Source: a virus. Taken from it: a stretch of 24,719 nucleotides of DNA. Shown piece by piece: positions 5,820 to 12,028 of this stretch; positions within the stretch are counted from its first letter, which is position 1, and each line of letters starts with the position of its first letter. The stretch lies in IMG/VR virus record IMGVR_UViG_3300018080_000571, positions 1 to 24,719 of that record. The stretch is one strand, 5' to 3'. Both the position numbers and the translations under genes were made by a program. The notes below the pieces were generated by a model, which ran no database searches, was not told the origin of the DNA, and saw nothing but the letters and a program-made list of their open reading frames with translations.

Positions 5820-7874
5820 ATGTCTTTGTTCCCGCGAAATTCTAAGTACTCCGACAGTGATGCGCGCTGGTTGCTCTCGATGATGGAGTCAAGTTATAAT
5901 GAAGCGATAACAATAAATCAGGTCTATTGGGCTGAAGGTGATATAGATTCACGTTTTGAAGCAGGTGATCAATCTGCATGGAATGAGTATTATTCTCATT
6001 TACCAGTAAATCAGCGCAAACAGTTCAATTTTAATAGAATTAGACGTATAAAAAACATGATTTCTGGTCATCAGCGCAAACATCGCAAGTCTATCGTTGC
6101 TGAACCAATAGAAAATGGCGATGAAATGACCGCTGATCAGTTCACAAAGATATTTATGTGGCTGAACAAAAAAGAAAGCATACTTGAGACCATATCAGAT
6201 GCGTTTGATAGTGCATTAACAACGGGTTTAAGTTTCATTCAGTTATGGATGGACTATAGAAATGACCCGATAAATGGAGATATAAAGATTAATAACTGCG
6301 CTTATAATAGCTTTTTGGTAGATCCGTTCTTCAGGAAGACCGATTTAAGTGATTGCAATTACCTCTGGAAGCGAAGTTATCTTACGCGGGCTGAATGTAT
6401 ATCACTTCTTCCTGATATGGAAGAAGAAATTATGAGTCTGAATGGCTCAGATAAAGACGGCAAGTTTCAATATATGCCTGAAAATTACGCATATAAAGAC
6501 AATTGTCTGTTAACGTATGATGAATTCTACTATCGTACGTATCGCAGACAAAAGATGCTGGTTGATACACAAACGGGTGAGACGCTTGAGTGGAAATCAA
6601 AAAACAATGACTCTTTACGGGAGTTTTTGAGCCAATATCCGCAAATTGACGTGGTAGATGCAACAGTCCCAACGGTTAATCTTGGCATAATTGTCCAAGG
6701 CAAGGTTATGTACAACGATCGTGAGCCTATGGGTCTAGATACATACCCATTTATACCAATTGTTGCGTATTATAATCCTGATTTACCCTCGTATCATTTG
6801 CGTTTACAGGGAATTGTTCGTGGATTACGCGATGCACAGTTTTTGTACAATCGCCGCAAAGTAATTGAACTTGATATGCTTGAGTCGCAGATAAATTCTG
6901 GATTGATAGTAAAAGATGGCGCTCTTGTTGATCCAAATAGTGCACATCAGACTGGGCAAGGCCGTGTATTGTTCCTTAAAAAGGGCGCAGAAATAAGCGA
7001 TGTTCAGCCGATAGCGCCACCACAAGTTCCACCATCAACTATTGAGCTTTCACGATTACTTGGGGAAGAGATGCAGCAAATATCAGGTGTATCTGATGAA
7101 CTTCTTGGTGCAGCTGATGATGACAAAGCGGGTATTTTAAGTATGTTGCGACAAGGTGCAGCATTAACTACGCTTGAGGGTTTATTTGATAATCTGGATA
7201 ACTCGCAAAAGCTGATTGGCCGTATGATATTAAAGTTAGTGCAGAACAACTTCACGCCTGGAAAAGTAAAAAATATTATTGAACAAGATCCATCAGAGCA
7301 GTTTTATAATAAGTTCTTTGGGAAATATGATTGTGCAATAGTTGCAGGTCAAAATACCGATACACAAAGACAAATGGCTCTGTCACAAGGTCTCCAATTA
7401 CGTAATGCAGGGATTGCTATACCAGATGAGTTCTTCATAGAGAATCTATCGATACAGAACAAGACCGAGCTTAAGCAGATGCTGCAACAACAACAGCAAC
7501 AAGCACAACAAGCACAGCAAATGCAGCAACAAGCGCAGATGGAACTTATACAAGCGCAGAAACAAGAACAAGAAGCGCTGGCAAACGAAAGAAATACAAG
7601 GTCTGCTGCCAATATTGGCCTGGCTGAAGAACGACGTTGGGAGGCATATTCTAACCTGGAAGATGCGCAACTGTCTAAGATTAAAGCGCTTTCAGAACTT
7701 GAAAAGCTTGATATAGATAAATTGAATCAATTAATAGTAATATTGAATGCAATAAAGCAAGACTCGCAAGAAGAAGTTAATCAAACAGGTTTAAATAGTG
7801 ATCAAATGCAGGCTCGTTCAAGCTCCTCGGGCCTGCAAAAGCAAATGCCGCAAGAGCAGATGCCTGGTAGTTAG
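5820..7874 (+). CDS. Portal protein, P22-like
   Basis: This 684-residue protein forms the dodecameric ring at one capsid vertex through which the terminase pumps DNA. The N-terminal region matches P22-type portals: a helical start, then QFNFNRIRRIKNMISGHQRKH (about 71-91), a conserved element of the family, and SALTTGLSFIQLW about 130-142. The C-terminal 160 residues are glutamine-rich, including a run LQQQQQQAQQAQQMQQQAQ (about 557-575) and then a long charged helix; P22's portal likewise ends in a helical barrel. GGGGAG (about 5809-5814) precedes ATG 5820. The CAA/CAG run is a possible slippage or length-variation site. The gene follows terL, the usual order. Confidence 0.9.
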   Translation: MSLFPRNSKYSDSDARWLLSMMESSYNEAITINQVYWAEGDIDSRFEAGDQSAWNEYYSHLPVNQRKQFNFNRIRRIKNMISGHQRKHRKSIVAEPIENGDEMTADQFTKIFMWLNKKESILETISDAFDSALTTGLSFIQLWMDYRNDPINGDIKINNCAYNSFLVDPFFRKTDLSDCNYLWKRSYLTRAECISLLPDMEEEIMSLNGSDKDGKFQYMPENYAYKDNCLLTYDEFYYRTYRRQKMLVDTQTGETLEWKSKNNDSLREFLSQYPQIDVVDATVPTVNLGIIVQGKVMYNDREPMGLDTYPFIPIVAYYNPDLPSYHLRLQGIVRGLRDAQFLYNRRKVIELDMLESQINSGLIVKDGALVDPNSAHQTGQGRVLFLKKGAEISDVQPIAPPQVPPSTIELSRLLGEEMQQISGVSDELLGAADDDKAGILSMLRQGAALTTLEGLFDNLDNSQKLIGRMILKLVQNNFTPGKVKNIIEQDPSEQFYNKFFGKYDCAIVAGQNTDTQRQMALSQGLQLRNAGIAIPDEFFIENLSIQNKTELKQMLQQQQQQAQQAQQMQQQAQMELIQAQKQEQEALANERNTRSAANIGLAEERRWEAYSNLEDAQLSKIKALSELEKLDIDKLNQLIVILNAIKQDSQEEVNQTGLNSDQMQARSSSSGLQKQMPQEQMPGS

Positions 7875-7877
7875 GGG

Positions 7878-7907
7878 TTGTTAACCTTGCAGGTTGTACA
7901 ATATAAG
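7878..7907 (+). promoter_or_regulatory. Candidate promoter between portal and the next small gene
   Basis: TTGTTA (7878-7883) and TATAAG (7902-7907) are separated by 18 bp in the 68-bp gap after the portal gene. The -10 box matches five of six consensus bases. A GTTAAC palindrome overlaps the -35 region. Confidence 0.38.
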
Positions 7908-7942
7908 AATCGTTAATCTGCAGTTTCTACAAGAGGTGAAAT

Positions 7943-8161
7943 ATGACTAAGAAAAAATATTACGGTGTTCGAGAGACCGCTGGAATAGGAAATGCATCGG
8001 GAGGACGTTGTAATCTTCCGGGTGGTGTTAAATTTGTTAATGTTCCGTTTTTCCCAACAGCTGGTAAAGAGGGGCTTGATGATTCCATGTATGAAATAGA
8101 TCGTCAGATCCATGCAGATATGGGATTTCTTAACAGAATGCCAAGCAAGCTAGGAAAATAA
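7943..8161 (+). CDS. Small glycine-rich phage protein, unknown function
   Basis: A 72-residue protein is preceded by AAGAGGTGA at good distance from ATG 7943. It starts MTKKKYYGVRETAGIG and contains glycine-rich turns and a central FVNVPFFP segment. No family is recognised. It sits between the portal gene and the scaffold-capsid pair, among other small plus-strand proteins, so a virion or assembly accessory role is plausible but not shown. Its stop codon is one base before the ATG of a 23-codon frame. Confidence 0.6.
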   Translation: MTKKKYYGVRETAGIGNASGGRCNLPGGVKFVNVPFFPTAGKEGLDDSMYEIDRQIHADMGFLNRMPSKLGK

Positions 8162-8162
8162 G

Positions 8163-8234
8163 ATGCCTTGTGCTCCACGATCTAAAGGGAAAGCTAGAAA
8201 AATAGCAAAGAAAATACTTGGAAACGGGTATTGA
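8163..8234 (+). CDS. Possible 23-residue basic peptide
   Basis: An ATG one base after the preceding stop opens a 23-codon frame encoding MPCAPRSKGKARKIAKKILG and three more residues. The peptide is strongly basic and amphipathic, and a weak AGGA site lies about 10 bp upstream. It resembles the basic C-terminal tails of nearby genes (8684-9227). It could be a genuine tiny gene coupled to its neighbour or a chance frame. Confidence 0.35.
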   Translation: MPCAPRSKGKARKIAKKILGNGY

Positions 8235-8247
8235 AAAAGTCCCATGT

Positions 8248-8292
8248 AAAAACCCCGACCGAGAGAAACCATTCTTCACAAATCGGTCGAGG
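8248..8292 (-). terminator. Rho-independent terminator on the minus strand
   Basis: Arms CCCCGACCGA (8253-8262) and TCGGTCGAGG (8283-8292) pair. In the minus-strand transcript all ten positions pair, one as U-G, while the plus-strand transcript has a C-A mismatch. The minus-strand stem is followed directly by five U (8252-8248). Inside the 20-nt loop GAGAA and TTCTT can also pair. It therefore serves the minus-strand lipoprotein gene that ends at 8312. Confidence 0.75.
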
Positions 8293-8311
8293 CATCTTAA
8301 AATAAGCTTTT

Positions 8312-8611
8312 TTAGTCTAATGTATCATCTATAAACTTACAACCTTCGCCCGTTGTTTCATTATTGCCGTCTTCATTGAAATTTAACTTAATTGTTAAGT
8401 TATTTATTTCATCAAGGTCATCAAGAAGGTCTTCTGTAAAACTTAGTTTTGCCCCTGGAATATCCCAGTCAGCTGCACACATGGCTTCAATAAATTTAGG
8501 TGGTAATCCGTTTAGTCGTACAACTTCTCCTGTATCGGTCATTCGTTCATGGTATAAACACCCTTGGTTAGACAGTAAAACCAGTGCTATAAATACAGTA
8601 ATGTACGTCAT
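8312..8611 (-). CDS. Small secreted or lipoprotein-like protein, unknown function
   Basis: The frame extends to 8842, but the likely start is ATG 8611, preceded on the minus strand by GGGAAG. The 99-residue product begins with a signal-like hydrophobic stretch and a cysteine, MTYITVFIALVLLSNQGC, though the lipobox (NQGC) is poor. The mature part is acidic, with TEDLLDDLDEINN and two further cysteines (CAADW, EGCKF) that may form a disulphide in the periplasm. It is antisense to the surrounding genes and has its own terminator at 8248-8292, so it is a separately transcribed unit, a pattern typical of host-altering cargo or exclusion genes. Function is not recognised. Confidence 0.6.
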   Translation of the reverse strand: MTYITVFIALVLLSNQGCLYHERMTDTGEVVRLNGLPPKFIEAMCAADWDIPGAKLSFTEDLLDDLDEINNLTIKLNFNEDGNNETTGEGCKFIDDTLD

Positions 8612-8683
8612 AGACTTCCCTTTTTTTAGAAAATTTATAATGCCTAAGGTTAGAACAGTAGAAGCTATAAAACAAGGAGTGCA
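8611..8683 (+). promoter_or_regulatory. Gap between divergent genes with a perfect -10 box
   Basis: TATAAT occurs at 8636-8641, with only a weak -35 candidate (TAGACT, 8611-8616, 19 bp spacing). It could drive the plus-strand gene at 8684, whose AAGGAG lies at 8673-8678. A minus-strand promoter for the gene starting at 8611 must lie here or inside the plus-strand gene; none is clear. Confidence 0.35.
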
Positions 8684-9055
8684 ATGAAAATATCTGAAGA
8701 TAAAATGAAAAGGCTTGCTAAAGAGCTTGATATTAAAAAGAACAATATTCCCTACGCTGCGTTTAAGCGTGGTGTTCAAACTGAGCTCGAACATGGCCCC
8801 AAAAGTAAAGGCGGTATTTCCAATAAAACCGACGTAACGCATGGCAATTTAAAAAAGACTGCAAAGATAGCCAAGGCCCATTTGTTGGAGGGACCAAAGT
8901 ATTATCAATATCTAGATAAGTTGGAGAAAAAACTTGAAAAACCAAAAAGGAGAATGTTTAATGGAAAAGGCACGAAAACGAGAGCAAAAGCGACTTCACA
9001 AGCCAAAAAAAGCTACAAAAAAAGCATATCCAAAAGGGCCAAAAGCAAAGGCTAA
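8684..9055 (+). CDS. DUF5661-like phage protein with basic tail
   Basis: The first 85 residues of this 123-residue protein match the pattern I know for DUF5661: an F-x-x-G-[VL]-x-x-E-L-E-H-G element (FKRGVQTELEHG, about 27-38), then a T-[DN]-V-T segment (KTDVTHGN), then KIAKAHLLEGPKYYQYLDKLEK (about 67-88), corresponding to the family's K-I-A-x-A-H-L-x-E-x-P-x-Y-Y. The biochemical role of the family is unknown; members are common in phage genomes. The last 35 residues are a lysine and serine-rich tail that overlaps the start of the next gene by 95 bp. AAGGAG stands at 8673-8678. Confidence 0.7.
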   Translation: MKISEDKMKRLAKELDIKKNNIPYAAFKRGVQTELEHGPKSKGGISNKTDVTHGNLKKTAKIAKAHLLEGPKYYQYLDKLEKKLEKPKRRMFNGKGTKTRAKATSQAKKSYKKSISKRAKSKG

Positions 9056-9227
9056 GATAAAAAAAATTTTTCGTGAAGCAAAAGCAGGAAAATTAAGATC
9101 TGGAAGTAAGACTGGACCTAAAGTTACTTCACAAGACCAGATTCTCGCGATAGCATTATCAGAAGCAAGAAAAGCATCCAAGCGTCCGAGCCGCAAAAAA
9201 CAAGCACGTAAAACGAGTAAGAAATAG
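8961..9227 (+). CDS. DUF6496-like basic protein
   Basis: The start is ATG 8961 (AAAGGAG at 8946-8952), giving 88 residues. The N-terminal half is lysine-arginine-rich. The second half, KIFREAKAGKLRSGS (about 39-53) and KVTSQDQILAIALSEARKA, matches the DUF6496 pattern of E-x-K-x-G-K-L-x-S-G-S followed by V-T-x-x-x-Q-x-x-A-I-A-L-S-E-A. Members are small basic proteins found in phages and bacteria; function is unknown, though DNA binding or condensation would suit the charge. The 95-bp overlap with the upstream gene means both frames encode basic sequence over the same DNA. Confidence 0.7.
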   Translation: MEKARKREQKRLHKPKKATKKAYPKGPKAKAKIKKIFREAKAGKLRSGSKTGPKVTSQDQILAIALSEARKASKRPSRKKQARKTSKK

Positions 9228-9249
9228 CATATTAATGAGAGTAATATGC
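9227..9249. terminator. Perfect inverted repeat between convergent genes
   Basis: GCATATTA (9227-9234) and TAATATGC (9242-9249) form an 8-bp stem with a 7-nt loop spanning the stop codons of the convergent genes ending at 9227 (plus) and 9232 (minus). Neither side has a clean U-run, so it is at best a weak bidirectional terminator or an RNA end-protecting hairpin. Confidence 0.4.
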
Positions 9250-9732
9250 AGCTAGTGCGGCAGAGACGCTTGTTGCAATGGTAGATACAAGACCAATAGA
9301 AGCGATAATAATTTTCTGTTTTTTGTGTAATTTCACTTCATCTTTTTTGCGAATAACGTTCTCAGATAATTCTTTGATGATGTATTCAGTAATTTCATCA
9401 CGGTCTATTTTGGATTTTCCTTTTTTAGATTCAGCAATTTTTTGAAGTGCTTTTCTTGTTTGACGCAATTCTTTATACAATTTACCTTCACGGTCTCTCT
9501 CGAGACTTTTGCCAATTGTTTTGATAACAAACGCATCTGAGTTTCCATTCATTGCTTTATGAACAAGTTTATAAGCAAATGGGTGCATCTTGCGTGCGTA
9601 GTCAACAGCCGATGGAGATCCGGGTTCGATTTCAATAATTATGGAATTTGATCGGTCACGTTGTGATGTTTGTAATTCCATTGAGCACGATGCTATACAT
9701 GCACTAATGAGTAAAAATATTAACTTGTTCAT
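9232..9732 (-). CDS. Lipoprotein with C-terminal membrane helix, candidate unimolecular spanin
   Basis: The 166-residue product begins MNKLIFLLISACIASC, a signal peptide ending in a good lipobox (IASC, Cys 16), and ends with a hydrophobic helix, about 138-162 (KIIIASIGLVSTIATSVSAAL). Lipidation at the N-terminus with a C-terminal inner-membrane anchor is the defining topology of u-spanins, which join outer and inner membranes and fuse them at the end of the lytic cycle in Gram-negative hosts. The middle is charged and largely helical, unlike the beta-rich T1 example, so the role is inferred from topology alone. AAGGAG precedes ATG 9732 at 5 bp. No holin or endolysin is adjacent. It lies antisense within the plus-strand structural cluster. 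Confidence 0.55.
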   Translation of the reverse strand: MNKLIFLLISACIASCSMELQTSQRDRSNSIIIEIEPGSPSAVDYARKMHPFAYKLVHKAMNGNSDAFVIKTIGKSLERDREGKLYKELRQTRKALQKIAESKKGKSKIDRDEITEYIIKELSENVIRKKDEVKLHKKQKIIIASIGLVSTIATSVSAALAAYYSH

Positions 9733-9738
9733 ACATCT

Positions 9739-9755
9739 CCTTGTTTTTTACAAGG
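9739..9755 (-). promoter_or_regulatory. Hairpin that includes the ribosome binding site of the minus-strand gene
   Basis: CCTTGT (9739-9744) and ACAAGG (9750-9755) form a perfect 6-bp stem with a 5-nt loop. In the minus-strand transcript the 3' arm ACAAGG contains most of the AAGGAG site of the spanin-like gene, so folding would hide the site and lower translation. Regulation is inferred. Confidence 0.4.
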
Positions 9756-9784
9756 ATAACTAAGAATGGTAAAAAGGAGCAAGA

Positions 9785-10273
9785 ATGAAAGAGAAGCGTG
9801 ATACTGTAGGAAGATTAGCCCGAATGGCGTTTGAGAAATATGCGGGTGAATATGATATTGAAGATATACGTGAAGAAGCCCAAAAAGATTACTTAAATAA
9901 ACTTGTAGATACAGCCTATCAGGGAACAAAGTCTTATAATGATGACTTTTTTGTTGTAGTTGAGTCAAAGATTGAACCACTAATGAAAAACGTCATAAGA
10001 AACTATATTTTCCATAGATCAACATGTCCTACACCACATTATGGCCAAACAGTTTACAGATATCGATATACAACTGATGAACTTGAGTATTTATGGTGTG
10101 TTCCAGATAAAAACCAGGCCGAACATATAAGAGAACATGTGTTTGAATATCCTGAAAGTTATCGGGGGTTAGTTGAGCATGTTATCGATTTTTATGATGG
10201 AACACTCGCACGCAAAGCCCTTGAGCTAAATAAAGAAGATATGAGAATAGCGGAGCATGTAGTAATACACTAA
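9785..10273 (+). CDS. Conserved-looking phage protein between portal and scaffold, unknown function
   Basis: The 162-residue protein starts at ATG 9785, 5 bp after AAGGAG. It is hydrophilic and mostly helical, with an aromatic-rich central stretch (YIFHRSTCPTPHYGQTVYRY, about 77-96) and the segment LEYLWCVPDKNQAEHIREH. Its end, FYDGTLARKALELNKEDMR, looks like an ordered helix. No signal peptide or membrane segment is present. It immediately precedes the scaffold gene (8 bp gap), so an assembly or virion-associated role is the best guess. I do not recognise a named family. Confidence 0.6.
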   Translation: MKEKRDTVGRLARMAFEKYAGEYDIEDIREEAQKDYLNKLVDTAYQGTKSYNDDFFVVVESKIEPLMKNVIRNYIFHRSTCPTPHYGQTVYRYRYTTDELEYLWCVPDKNQAEHIREHVFEYPESYRGLVEHVIDFYDGTLARKALELNKEDMRIAEHVVIH

Positions 10274-10281
10274 GGAGTAAT

Positions 10282-11025
10282 ATGTTAGAAAATGAAGAAT
10301 TAAGCGAGGTTCAAAATGAATCTGAAGTCACTGCTGAGTTTATTCAAGAAACCGAAGCACAACAAGACAACGAACAAACTCAAACAGAAGAAGAATCTCA
10401 AGAACAAAAAGCGCAAATTCCCAATCAAGCAAATGATCCTTACGTCGATCAAGTACAAAACTGGAGAGCACTCCGAGAAAAAGTAGCCCAAGCTGAACGC
10501 GAACGAGATGAAGCGCTGGCGAGATTAAATCAAAATCAACCCAATACTCAAACAAACCAAGAATCGTTTAATATAGGCGATGATGATTTGGCTGAGGGCA
10601 AGCATCTTAAGTATTACTATCAACAAAGCGAGCAAAAGCTAAAGCAAGTTGAAGAACAATTAATTGAGACTAAATTGCGTAATGCATATCCTGATTTTGA
10701 TAGCGTTGTAAATCAAGAAACATTAAGTATGCTTCGTGATGCAGATCCAGAACTTACTGAATCACTTGCAGCAAATCCAAACTTGTATTCAAAAGCAGTA
10801 GCTGCGTATAAATCAATCAAACGCTATGGATTATCGCCAAAAAGTTACGACAAAGAAAAAGAAATGGTGAAAAATAATTCAGCTAAACCACGAACAGTAA
10901 ATTCATTAAGTCCACAACAAGGAAATAGCCCGCTATCAAAAGCAAATGAATTTGCCCAGCGTCTTACTCCAGAACGAAAAAAACAAATTCGTGAAGAAAT
11001 GCGAGAGATTATTCGCAACGGTTGA
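10282..11025 (+). CDS. Capsid scaffolding protein (probable)
   Basis: This 247-residue protein has the composition of a scaffold: an acidic, glutamate-glutamine-rich first 60 residues, a coiled coil about 60-82 (WRALREKVAQAERERDEALA) and another about 108-130 (YYQQSEQKLKQVEEQL), a serine-asparagine-rich linker, and a short, charged C-terminal helix (LTPERKKQIREEMREIIRNG). A C-terminal helix of this kind binds the coat protein in P22-like systems. It lies directly upstream of the capsid gene, the standard position, and is separated from it by a strong terminator. It would direct procapsid assembly and then leave the shell. AAGGAG precedes ATG 10282. Confidence 0.75.
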   Translation: MLENEELSEVQNESEVTAEFIQETEAQQDNEQTQTEEESQEQKAQIPNQANDPYVDQVQNWRALREKVAQAERERDEALARLNQNQPNTQTNQESFNIGDDDLAEGKHLKYYYQQSEQKLKQVEEQLIETKLRNAYPDFDSVVNQETLSMLRDADPELTESLAANPNLYSKAVAAYKSIKRYGLSPKSYDKEKEMVKNNSAKPRTVNSLSPQQGNSPLSKANEFAQRLTPERKKQIREEMREIIRNG

Positions 11026-11059
11026 AAATTAATGGTGCTTCATCCGCTTCTCTTATTGG

Positions 11060-11088
11060 CCCCCATTTAACTATGGGGGTTTGTTTTA
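11060..11088 (+). terminator. Rho-independent terminator after the scaffold gene
   Basis: CCCCCAT (11060-11066) and ATGGGGG (11073-11079) form a 7-bp stem with a 6-nt loop, followed by TTTGTTTTA. It separates the scaffold gene from the capsid gene, so capsid mRNA needs read-through or its own promoter. Confidence 0.85.
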
Positions 11089-11249
11089 CTTTAATTTTTC
11101 ATGATACAAATTCATTGAGTTGTAATGGAAGTCGCTCATCCAAAAAATGGCCGTATCGAATCTCGCCAGTTCATGACTGTAGCGGAATTATCCGCATAAG
11201 ACTCGTCATCTTGTATGAATGGTTAAATCTATTTGTATAAGGAAAAAAT
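11089..11249 (+). promoter_or_regulatory. Capsid gene leader
   Basis: These 161 bp between the terminator and the capsid start must contain the capsid promoter if read-through is low, but no consensus promoter is clear. A 5-bp hairpin GCGGA-ATTA-TCCGC lies at 11182-11195. The ribosome binding site is a modest AAGGA at about 11239-11243. Confidence 0.4.
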
Positions 11250-11287
11250 ATGCCTATAACTACAACAACCCAGTTACCGGCTCAGGT
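11250..11287 (+). CDS. Major capsid protein, exon 1
   Basis: ATG 11250 opens a 38-nt exon encoding MPITTTTQLPAQ and the first two bases of a valine codon. This matches the well-known N-terminus of N4-gp56-family capsid proteins (short T-rich start, then QLPAQVQQ). Unspliced, the frame would stop two codons later at TGA 11292-11294. The last base is U, which forms the conserved U-G pair with the intron guide. Spliced to 12029 it continues V-QQTWDNRLLAAETPELIH. Confidence 0.88.
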
Positions 11288-12028
11288 AAAATGATGTGCC
11301 TGACTAAAATTCGAGGTAATTACTTGGAAAGTCTAAACATAAGTAACAATCCTTGCTATACTACATATGGTGCAACATATATAGATAAAAAGGACTACTT
11401 ATGCATGATAACCAGAGGCAAACGCATTGGGCGTATATAGCAGGTGTTATGGATTCTGATGGAACGTTTATGATAACAAGGCACAAACGAAAAACTACGC
11501 GAAAAAACCATCCACATACAGTGGATCAATGGTCTTGGACGTATTTGCCAGCCATAAAGGTTTCTCAAGTTGAGCCAGAAGCAATAAACTTTCTTGCAGA
11601 ATTTACAGGACAAAAAACTATATACCTCCATGGCGCTTCTCCTTCGCGACCAACAAGACGACCTATTTATAGTTGGGGAATTAGAAAAAGATCTAATTTG
11701 ATACCTTTTTTAGAAGGTGTTATCCCATACTTGCGTATTAAGAAGAATAGGGCTTTATTTTTGTTAAAATACTGCAAACATGTAATAGAATGTCCTAATC
11801 CGTATAGGTATTTTGGTTTATCGAAGGAAGAGCTAGATTTTCGAGAGGATTCGTATCAGAAAATGCGAAAGCTCAATGAAAATAAAGTAGCCGCAGAGAC
11901 TAAACCCTTGAAACGCGAGAGCGTAAGTGATAGTCCAAACTTATAGGAAACTATAAGAGGATTGATCGAAGCGTCAGTCCCGCCAGAAATGGTCAGTAGG
12001 GCTTAACCCACCCGAAAGTAATAGCTAG
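11288..12028 (+). mobile_element. Group I self-splicing intron in the major capsid gene
   Basis: The 741-bp intron begins after exon base T 11287 and ends with G 12028, as group I introns do. The guide GCCTGA (11298-11303) pairs with exon TCAGGT (11282-11287), ending in U-G (P1). TGT just before the guide (11295-11297) can pair with ACA at the start of exon 2 (P10). P7 is GACTA (11898-11902) with TAGTC (11931-11935); P8 is ACGC-GAGA-GCGT (11913-11924); P9 is TTATAG-GAAA-CTATAA (11941-11956), both with GNRA loops. Splicing restores the frame exactly (951 nt, 317 codons including stop). The endonuclease gene sits inside at 11401-11946 and its 3' end overlaps the catalytic core. Confidence 0.93.
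11401..11946 (+). CDS. Intron-encoded LAGLIDADG homing endonuclease
   Basis: The 181-residue protein has a single LAGLIDADG motif near its start, WAYIAGVMDSDGTF (about 10-23), including the catalytic aspartate, then a basic strand (ITRHKRKTTRKNHP) and a second helix region FLEGVIPYLRIKKNRALFLLKY typical of this family. One motif implies action as a homodimer, as with I-CreI. It would cut an intronless capsid gene near the TCAGGT-ACAACA junction and so spread the intron. AAGGA lies at about 11389-11394. The frame's last 45 codons run through P7, P8 and the first part of P9, so protein and ribozyme constrain the same bases. Basic tail residues may reflect that. Confidence 0.9.
   Translation: MHDNQRQTHWAYIAGVMDSDGTFMITRHKRKTTRKNHPHTVDQWSWTYLPAIKVSQVEPEAINFLAEFTGQKTIYLHGASPSRPTRRPIYSWGIRKRSNLIPFLEGVIPYLRIKKNRALFLLKYCKHVIECPNPYRYFGLSKEELDFREDSYQKMRKLNENKVAAETKPLKRESVSDSPNL

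Noticed and set aside
7349-7612. Minus-strand frame with a striking cysteine-rich run
   Set aside because: It is the antisense reading of the portal CAA/CAG tract and has no start signals.
8283-8313. The stem at 8253-8292 as a plus-strand terminator
   Set aside because: The T-run on the plus strand (8308-8313) is 15 bp from the stem and the plus-strand stem has a C-A mismatch; the minus strand fits far better.
8612-8842. Long N-terminal extension of the minus-strand lipoprotein frame
   Set aside because: It overlaps the DUF5661-like gene and would bury the signal peptide; the ATG at 8611 has GGGAAG upstream.
11022-11240. 72-codon plus-strand frame between scaffold and capsid genes
   Set aside because: It runs through the strong terminator at 11060-11088, has no ribosome site of its own and no recognisable sequence.
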